Below are positions 58,614-64,000 of a stretch of DNA of 64,000 bases, piece after piece. A model generated the notes under the pieces. That model had not been told where the DNA came from. It saw only the letters and a list, made by a program, of their open reading frames with translations, and searched no databases. The DNA is from Brachybacterium tyrofermentans (lineage in GTDB: Bacteria; Actinomycetota; Actinomycetes; Actinomycetales; Dermabacteraceae). The translations under genes were made by a program, and so were the position numbers. Each line of letters opens with the position of its first letter. Within the stretch, counting starts at the first letter, position 1. The DNA lies in assembly GCF_014897585.1 (NCBI RefSeq), contig NZ_JABUXW010000005.1, forward strand, positions 62,001 to 126,000. The letters run 5' to 3'.

Positions 58614-59912
58614 TCAGCGTGCGAGCTGCGTACCCCGCTCACGGAGGATCAGCAGGCCCAGAGGGATCAGCACCAGGGCCGCGCCGACGGCGCCGACCAG
58701 CAGCGGTCCGCGCGTGCCCAGCCCCGAGGCCAGGCCGGCCCCGGCGATGCCGGTGCCGATCGCCGTGCCCAGGTTGAAGATCGAGGTGGGCATCGCCGTG
58801 GCCAGGGTCGAGGACTCTCCGCCGTAACGGTTCGCCAGGCCCACCAGCACCGGATTCGCGGACAGGCCGACGAGTCCGAGCAGCACGAACAGCACGAGCG
58901 CCGCAGCCGGCACCGCGGCGAACTGGAGCAGGGCCAGGGCGACCACGAGGGTCGCGATGCTCGTGACCAGCGGGGTGGCCAGGGGATGGGTGTCACCCAT
59001 CCGGCCGCCGAGTACCGAGCCGATCAGTGCGGCGATGCCGAAGCCCATGAGGGCTGCGGGGACCCAGGCCTGCGGGAGGCCGGCTGCGTCGGTGAGGATC
59101 GGGGAGATGAAGCTGTAGATCGACAGCACGCCGCCCGTGACCATCGCGCAGGTGGCGAGCACGAGCCAGAGCCTCCCGGAGCGCAGGGCGGCGAGCTCGG
59201 CTCGGATCGACGGGGCGGGCGCGGGCCCGTCGGCCGACGGTGCGGGCGCTGGTTCGTCGGCCGGGGAGGTGCCTGGCACGCTGCGCGCGATCACCACGGA
59301 GAGCACCGCGGCCAGCAGCGCGAGCGCCCAGAAGGTGCCCCGCCAGCCGATGACCTGGCCCGCGAAGGCCCCGAGCGGCACCCCGAGGACATTGGCGAGC
59401 ATGCCGCCGCCCAGCACGATCCCCAGGGCTCGTGAGCTGGCCCGGGGACCGGCGGCGTTCACGGCGGCGACCGAGGCCACGGCCCAGAACGCTCCGGTGG
59501 CGATCGCCGTGAGCACGCGGGTGCCCAGCAGCACCGCGTAGTCGGGAGTGAGGGCGCCGATGGCGTGGCCGACGGCGAAGACCAGCAGCGCCGCGGTGAG
59601 GGTGACCCGGTGCGGTACACGCAGCGTCGCGAGCGCCATCGTCGGGGCCCCGACGATCATGCCGATCGCGAAGACCGTGATCGCGAGGCCCGCGGCCGCG
59701 ATGCTCACGGAGAAGTCGGCCGCGACGGCGGGCAGCAGCCCGGCGACCACGAACTCGGTGGTCCCCATGAGGAAGGTGCCTGCGGTGAGCACGTAGGTGA
59801 CGGCCGGGAGCTTCGCGGGAGCGGGAGCGAGTGCGTGCGGGGACGCGGTGCTGGACGCAGCGTCCGGGGAGGGTGCCGGCGAGGGGGCTGCTGGCGGGAT
59901 CGTGGCGGTCAT
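58614..59912 (-). CDS. MFS transporter, drug/sugar efflux type (DHA1, AraJ/Cmx-like)
   Basis: Twelve-helix exporter of 432 aa. The N-terminal tail of 35 Pro/Ala/Ser residues is followed by TAGTFLMGTTEFVVAGLLPA, the motif typical of the chloramphenicol-resistance/arabinose-efflux branch, and the helix-5 motif GIVLGGGMLANVLGVPLGAF. The central loop is Pro/Ala-rich (DEPAPAPSADGPAPAPS). Substrate not predictable; it belongs to a single-gene unit. Confidence 0.86.
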   Translation of the reverse strand: MTATIPPAAPSPAPSPDAASSTASPHALAPAPAKLPAVTYVLTAGTFLMGTTEFVVAGLLPAVAADFSVSIAAAGLAITVFAIGMIVGAPTMALATLRVPHRVTLTAALLVFAVGHAIGALTPDYAVLLGTRVLTAIATGAFWAVASVAAVNAAGPRASSRALGIVLGGGMLANVLGVPLGAFAGQVIGWRGTFWALALLAAVLSVVIARSVPGTSPADEPAPAPSADGPAPAPSIRAELAALRSGRLWLVLATCAMVTGGVLSIYSFISPILTDAAGLPQAWVPAALMGFGIAALIGSVLGGRMGDTHPLATPLVTSIATLVVALALLQFAAVPAAALVLFVLLGLVGLSANPVLVGLANRYGGESSTLATAMPTSIFNLGTAIGTGIAGAGLASGLGTRGPLLVGAVGAALVLIPLGLLILRERGTQLAR

Positions 59913-59973
59913 GGGCCCTTCTCGGGGTGGGGTGTGGGGTCGAGGTGGTGATGCTGGTCCCCGGCGGGCGGGG

Positions 59974-60996
59974 TTAGAGGGTCAGCAGCACCTTGGTGGC
60001 GCGGCGCTCGTCCATGGCGCGGTAGCCCTCGGCGGCGTCGGCCAGGGGCAGGATCAGGTCGAAGACCTTCCCCGGATCGATCACCCGGTCCCAGATGAGC
60101 TGGATCAGCTCGGGCAGGTAGCGGCGCACCGGAGCAGGGCCGCCGTGGAGGTGGACGGCGGAGAAGAACAGCTCGTCACCGGGGATCTGCACGTCGTGCG
60201 AGACGCCCACGAAGCCCACGGATCCGCCGGGGCGGGTGGAGCGGATCGCCTGCATCATCGACTCCTGGCTGCCGACGGCCTCGATCGTGGAGTGCGCGCC
60301 GAGCCCGTCCGTGAGCTCCTTCAGACGCGCCACGCCCTCGTCGCCCCGTTCCTCGATGATGTCGGTGGCTCCGTACTCGCGGGCCAGCGCCTGCCGGTCG
60401 GCGTGGCGGCTGACGACGATGATGCGCTCGGCGCCCATCTGCTGCGCGGCCAGCACGCCCATCAGGCCCACGGCGCCGTCGCCCACCACGGCGACGATCC
60501 TCCCGGGACCGGCCTGGGCGGCGTCGGCCGCGAACCAGCCCGTGCCGAGCACGTCGGAGGCGGCGAGCAGCGAGGGGATGAGCGCGGCGTCCGGCTGGCC
60601 GGGCGTCGCCACGAGGGTGCCGTCGGCGAAGGGGATCCGGGCCCTCTCGGCCTGGGTGCCGATCGCGCCGTCCACGAACACCGCGTTCACGCAGCGGGAC
60701 TGGTGGCCCGCGCGGCAGATCTCGCAGGTGCCGCAGGAGATCACGAAGGAGCCGACGACGAAGTCCCCGACCTCCAGGGTCTCGACGGCGGAACCGACCT
60801 CGTCGACGACGCCCACGTACTCGTGGCCCATGTGCTGGTGATCGGGCTGGTCGGCGCCGCGGTAGGGCCACAGGTCCGAGCCGCAGATGCAGGTGGCGGT
60901 GAGGCGGATGATCGCGTCCGTCGGATCGATGATCCGAGGGTCCTCGCGCTCCTCGACGCGGACGTCGCCGGGGGCATGCATGATGACTGCGCGCAT
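59974..60996 (-). CDS. Zinc-dependent medium-chain alcohol dehydrogenase
   Basis: NAD(P)-dependent alcohol dehydrogenase of 340 aa. Catalytic zinc ligands in CICGSDLWPYRG and GHEYVG; structural zinc held by four cysteines in SCGTCEICRAGHQSRC; nucleotide fold AVVGDGAVGLMGVLAAQQMGA. ATG at 60996 with CGAAGGAGCA. Divergent from an MmyB-type XRE regulator, a very common pairing in which the regulator controls the dehydrogenase. Confidence 0.9.
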   Translation of the reverse strand: MRAVIMHAPGDVRVEEREDPRIIDPTDAIIRLTATCICGSDLWPYRGADQPDHQHMGHEYVGVVDEVGSAVETLEVGDFVVGSFVISCGTCEICRAGHQSRCVNAVFVDGAIGTQAERARIPFADGTLVATPGQPDAALIPSLLAASDVLGTGWFAADAAQAGPGRIVAVVGDGAVGLMGVLAAQQMGAERIIVVSRHADRQALAREYGATDIIEERGDEGVARLKELTDGLGAHSTIEAVGSQESMMQAIRSTRPGGSVGFVGVSHDVQIPGDELFFSAVHLHGGPAPVRRYLPELIQLIWDRVIDPGKVFDLILPLADAAEGYRAMDERRATKVLLTL

Positions 60997-61103
60997 GGGG
61001 TGCTCCTTCGTGCTGGGTCGTTCCCGTCCGATCAGGTCCGGTCCGGGGACCGGGATCGCTCGGGTGATGACCCCATTCCACGACCTGCACGCGGCCTGGG
61101 GGA

Positions 61104-61134
61104 GTCCCTGCCGAGGGGTGTACCGGCAGGGGAC
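61104..61134. promoter_or_regulatory. Inverted repeat between adh and XRE genes
   Basis: CCCTGCCG (61106-61113) and CGGCAGGG (61124-61131) are perfect complements 10 bp apart, flanked by GT/AC extensions with one offset. It sits 46 bp upstream of the XRE start in the divergent gap, where an autoregulatory operator would be expected. Confidence 0.5.
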
Positions 61135-61179
61135 CTCTCCGGCCGGGCGGCGCGGCTCGCGCGGTCCTAAGGTGGCGGC

Positions 61180-62139
61180 ATGGACAATCGAGCCGAGGTT
61201 CGCGAATTCCTCATGTCGCGCCGTGCGAAGGTGACGCCGCAGGCCGCAGGGCTGCCCGCGGGCGGCGGGTCCCGTCGGGTGCCGGGGCTGCGTCGCAGCG
61301 AGGCCGCGATGCTCGCCGGGGTGAGCGTCGAGTACTACGCCAAGCTCGAGCGCGGGGCGATCGCCGGGGCGTCGGCCTCCGTGCTGGATGCGGTCGCCAC
61401 GGCCCTGCAGCTCGACGAGACGGAGCGCATCCACCTGCTGGATCTGGCCCGCGCGGCGGACGGCATCCCGACGTCGGGCCGGCCCCGTCGGCGCAGCGCC
61501 GCGACCCCCGCTCCGGTGCGCCCCGCCCTGCAGTGGGCGCTGGACTCCCTGACCGACGGCGTCGCCTTCGTGCGCGATCAGTACCAGAACCTGCTGGCGA
61601 CCAACGAGCTGGGCCGCGCCTTCTACTCGCCGCTGATCGGTGACGGCACGGCGGGACGGATCCCCAACCTCGCCCGCTTCCAGTTCCTCGATCCGGCCTC
61701 GAAGGACTTCTATCCCGAGTGGGAGCGGTTCGCGCAGATGTGCGTGGGGAGCATGCGCGTCGAAGCCGGGAAGGACCCGCACGACACGACGCTCCAGGAC
61801 CTGGTGGGTGAGCTGTCCACGTGCAGTGACACCTTCCGCCGGCTGTGGGGTGCGCACGACGTGCACACCCACGGGTCCGGGACGAAGCGCTTCGAGCATC
61901 CGGTGGTCGGCGAGCTGACCGTCGCCTACGAGGAGCTCGTGCTCACGGCGGAGCCGGGTCGCGCGATGATCGTCTACTCCGCCGAGCCGGGCTCGCAGTC
62001 CGAGGAGCGGATGAGGCTGCTCGCGAGCTGGGCGGCGACCCGCCGCGCCGAGCAGCAGCCGGACCGACATGCCGGGCAGCAGCCGGAACGAGATGCCGGG
62101 CGGCAGCCGGACCGACATGCCGGGCAGCAGGCCGGATGA
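61180..62139 (+). CDS. XRE-family regulator with MmyB-like ligand domain
   Basis: Regulator of 319 aa. The family opening REFLMSRRAKVTPQAAGLP is followed by the helix-turn-helix RVPGLRRSEAAMLAGVSVEYYAKLERG, then an MmyB-type domain (LLATNELGRAFYSPL, FHHRLWGAHDV-like GELSTCSDTFRRLWGAHDV and HPVVGELTVAYEEL). The last 30 residues are three repeats of a Gln/Pro/Asp/Arg/His/Ala/Gly octapeptide from a 24-bp DNA repeat and lie outside the conserved domain. Divergent from the alcohol dehydrogenase. Confidence 0.88.
   Translation: MDNRAEVREFLMSRRAKVTPQAAGLPAGGGSRRVPGLRRSEAAMLAGVSVEYYAKLERGAIAGASASVLDAVATALQLDETERIHLLDLARAADGIPTSGRPRRRSAATPAPVRPALQWALDSLTDGVAFVRDQYQNLLATNELGRAFYSPLIGDGTAGRIPNLARFQFLDPASKDFYPEWERFAQMCVGSMRVEAGKDPHDTTLQDLVGELSTCSDTFRRLWGAHDVHTHGSGTKRFEHPVVGELTVAYEELVLTAEPGRAMIVYSAEPGSQSEERMRLLASWAATRRAEQQPDRHAGQQPERDAGRQPDRHAGQQAG
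62053..62136. repeat. 24-bp tandem repeat encoding the XRE regulator C-terminus
   Basis: Three full copies (62053, 62077, 62101) and a half copy of a 24-bp unit, in frame, reaching the stop codon. Encoded octapeptides resemble QQPDRHAG. Confidence 0.92.
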
Positions 62140-62146
62140 GAGCGGG

Positions 62147-64000
62147 TCAGCTCGCAGGGTCCGCCCAGGGGCGCAGCGGGGAGACGGCGTCGATCCGGTC
62201 GCGCCGCCAACCGTCCGGGCCTTGCACCATGTTGGAGGCCAGCGGGATCTGGTGCGAGGCGCTCTCCAGGATGTGCATGAGGTAGCCGGCGGTGTTGGGC
62301 AGGGCCACGATGTCTCCTCGGTGGACCCCGTGTGGGAAGCGCAGACGTCGACGCTGGATCAGCTCCGCCTCGATGCAGTAGGCGCCCACCAGGAACGCGT
62401 CCACCGGTTCCGATGTGCTCTGCGGCGGCACGGCGCCGGCGCGGACCAGCACCGGGTCCACGAGGAAGTCATCCGAGGTGGATCGGCACTGGGTGCGGTT
62501 CATCTCGAGCCCGACCAGCGGGATCCCGTCGCTCGTGGAGGTGCGCTGGACGACTCGGGCCAGGGTCATGCCGCAGCCGTCGAGCATCGAGCGCCCGGGC
62601 TCGCAGCGCAGCTCCAGGCCGCGCTCGCGCAGGGCGTCGGCGGCCGTGGTCCCCGGGTCCACCTCGGCGGCGAGGAAGGTGGTCAGCCACTGGCCGCGCA
62701 CCACGTCCTGGTGATACGGATACACCTGTCGCAGCGGTTCCCCGCGCCAGGTCAGCGAGCTATCCGCTGTGCCGGTCCGGTCCTCGTGCGCGCTCCAGAA
62801 GGTGGCCCATTCCTCGGGGTCGTCGAGGTAGGACATGGGGATCCCACCCCCGATGTCGATGAACCGAGGTCGGTGACCGAGCGCACGCAGGGCATCGACC
62901 AGGCCGACCGCCTCGGCGAGGGCATGGGCGCGGGCGAGGGGGTCGTAGCCGTGCAGGTGGAAGTGAATGCCGTCGAGGCGCAGAGCGTCCTGGACGGGGT
63001 CGCGGGACTGGGCCCACTCGCGCCAGGTGCGCGCGGATTCTCCGAACCGGGTGGGGCCGACGGTCTCGCTCGGCGTGGGCGCGAGCCGCAGGGCGACGGG
63101 CCGACGGGTGGGGGCCGGGACGGAGCTGGGCGAGGCGAGCAGGGCGTCGACCGCGGCGGCCTCGTCGAGGTTGTCCAGCACCAGCATCGCCCCGGAGGTC
63201 AGTGCCAGGCGCAGCAGCGGGGCCGGTTTGATGGCCGCCGTGACCACGATGTCCTGTGCCGGGACACCGAGTTCGAGGGCCTGCTCCAGTTCGCGCTCGC
63301 TGCCCATGTCGAGCCCGAGCCCGGCGTTCTGCGCCGCCGTCATCAGACCGAGGGTCTTGTTCGCCTTGCGCGCCACGAAGATGCGCAGGTCGACGCCCTG
63401 TTCTGCGGCGGCGTCCGACAGCTCGGAGGCATTGCGGGGCAGCGCCGAGAAGTCGTGCACGTTCAGCGGGCTGCCGTGATCCTCGAGCAGGTCGCGGCAG
63501 GCGACGGGATCGGCGAGGAGCTCGCGCATCCACGGCTCCAGGCGCGCGGTCAGCGGAGGCAGGCCCTGGCAGCCGGACCGGAGATCCGCATCGTCGGGAA
63601 CGTCGGGGACGTCGGGTCGTTGCAGGCTGGGACGGCGCGGGCTGGGACGGCGTGCGCCGAGAAGTCGAGCGCCGAGGCGGCGAGCCCAGAGCCCCGGCTC
63701 GGCATGCAGATGGCGGTTGAGGGTGTCGTGGCCGATCACGTGGTCCTCCGTCGGCCGGCCCAGGAGCGCCAGTCCCTCGACGCGACTCCCGTCGGGCGCG
63801 ATCGCGGTGGCGTCGGGGTCGATGACCGCGCCGCGACGGCCGGGACGCACCGACACCAGGCCCGTCTCCAGCAGGTGTCGCGCCAGCGGATCGGAGACGC
63901 CGACCAGGCCAGGAGGGGGCTGGACCGCATCGACCACGACATCGGCCGAGGCAGAGCCGGCGGGCAGGCCCTGGATCCCCTGCGCGGTGATCGTGGTGCC
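62147..64000 (-). CDS. Fusion of FAD/NAD(P)-binding segment and Y4yA-type PLP decarboxylase (5' partial)
   Basis: Open frame of at least 617 aa continuing past the right edge. The C-terminal 450 residues are a fold-type III PLP enzyme of the Y4yA/diaminopimelate-decarboxylase-like class: PLP lysine in FVARKANKTLG, histidine in GIHFHLHGY, phosphate loop DIGGGIP, EPGRSMLDG and the Cys of GAYCIEAEL. The first visible 110 residues (PPPGLVGVSDPLARHLLETG, DGSRVEGLALLGRPTEDHV) look like the end of an FAD/NAD(P)-binding oxidoreductase, suggesting one polypeptide with two enzymes. Substrate unknown; related decarboxylases act on amino acids in siderophore or secondary metabolite pathways. Confidence 0.78.
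   Translation of the reverse strand, partial: GTTITAQGIQGLPAGSASADVVVDAVQPPPGLVGVSDPLARHLLETGLVSVRPGRRGAVIDPDATAIAPDGSRVEGLALLGRPTEDHVIGHDTLNRHLHAEPGLWARRLGARLLGARRPSPRRPSLQRPDVPDVPDDADLRSGCQGLPPLTARLEPWMRELLADPVACRDLLEDHGSPLNVHDFSALPRNASELSDAAAEQGVDLRIFVARKANKTLGLMTAAQNAGLGLDMGSERELEQALELGVPAQDIVVTAAIKPAPLLRLALTSGAMLVLDNLDEAAAVDALLASPSSVPAPTRRPVALRLAPTPSETVGPTRFGESARTWREWAQSRDPVQDALRLDGIHFHLHGYDPLARAHALAEAVGLVDALRALGHRPRFIDIGGGIPMSYLDDPEEWATFWSAHEDRTGTADSSLTWRGEPLRQVYPYHQDVVRGQWLTTFLAAEVDPGTTAADALRERGLELRCEPGRSMLDGCGMTLARVVQRTSTSDGIPLVGLEMNRTQCRSTSDDFLVDPVLVRAGAVPPQSTSEPVDAFLVGAYCIEAELIQRRRLRFPHGVHRGDIVALPNTAGYLMHILESASHQIPLASNMVQGPDGWRRDRIDAVSPLRPWADPAS

Noticed and set aside
1-64000. tRNA, rRNA, known riboswitch classes, IS elements, phage genes
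   Set aside because: Looked for cloverleaf-like stretches with TTCGA arms, transposase DDE or integrase motifs and found none convincing.

Overview
The window is very G+C-rich DNA densely packed with genes of Gram-positive actinobacterial type: twin-arginine lipoprotein solute-binding proteins, MmyB-type XRE regulators, a GH15 trehalase/glucoamylase and a Cys-free set of alternative ribosomal proteins. Gene content and protein style recall Micrococcales, Brachybacterium or a close relative being my best guess from memory; no rRNA or tRNA gene is visible to fix this. I see no prophage, plasmid, IS element or CRISPR array. It reads as a saprophyte chromosome specialised for importing and degrading carbohydrates.

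Layout. 0.2-4.2 kb: a murein-peptide-type operon (DUF819 membrane protein, dipeptide epimerase, NlpC/P60 peptidase), preceded by a DUF3870 gene with its own terminator. 4.3-5.3 kb: a secreted repeat protein. 5.5-10.1 kb: an Ugp-like ABC importer. 10.2-17 kb: aldehyde dehydrogenase, GH15 enzyme, RclA-like flavoenzyme and an S10 peptidase. 17.3-19.4 kb: an SSS symporter with a small membrane partner. 19.7-28.9 kb: a sugar ABC importer, a serpin, a scrap of an ABC exporter, and GH42 and GH35 beta-galactosidases. 29.3-35.5 kb: a complete Opp/Dpp-type importer. 35.5-42 kb: an Lpl-type importer divergent from a Gfo/Idh/MocA oxidoreductase and a phosphohexomutase. 42-44.6 kb: Nudix, MazG and FAD monooxygenase. 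44.8-47.5 kb: a zinc-independent ribosomal protein operon (rpmB, rpmG, rpsN, rpmE2, rpmJ), divergent from a COG0523-like gene across a Zur-type box, plus a second rpmE2. 47.6-55.7 kb: PrsW and a tightly overlapping six-gene fructan operon (LacI, two permeases, binding protein, GH32, PfkB kinase). 55.9-64 kb: XRE/cupin regulator with a thioredoxin-reductase-like enzyme, a third rpmE2-like gene beside an rpsN relic, an MFS exporter, an alcohol dehydrogenase with divergent XRE regulator, and a PLP-decarboxylase fusion running off the right edge.

How the genes work together. Five ABC importers with glycoside hydrolases of four families (GH15, GH32, GH35, GH42) imply import of oligosaccharides and intracellular cleavage; sugars then enter metabolism through the kinase and mutase. 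The ribosomal cluster is a zinc-saving response: Cys-free L28, L33, S14, L31 and L36 would replace zinc-binding versions when Zur is released.

Two signals stand out. First, the zinc-independent ribosomal operon has a decayed duplicate 13 kb away: an rpsN relic, a drifting rpmE2 paralogue and a related hairpin, giving three L31 type-B genes in 13 kb. Second, at least nine gene 3' ends carry short tandem repeats (6-24 bp); several cross the stop codon so that each repeat brings another in-frame stop or extends the C-terminus.
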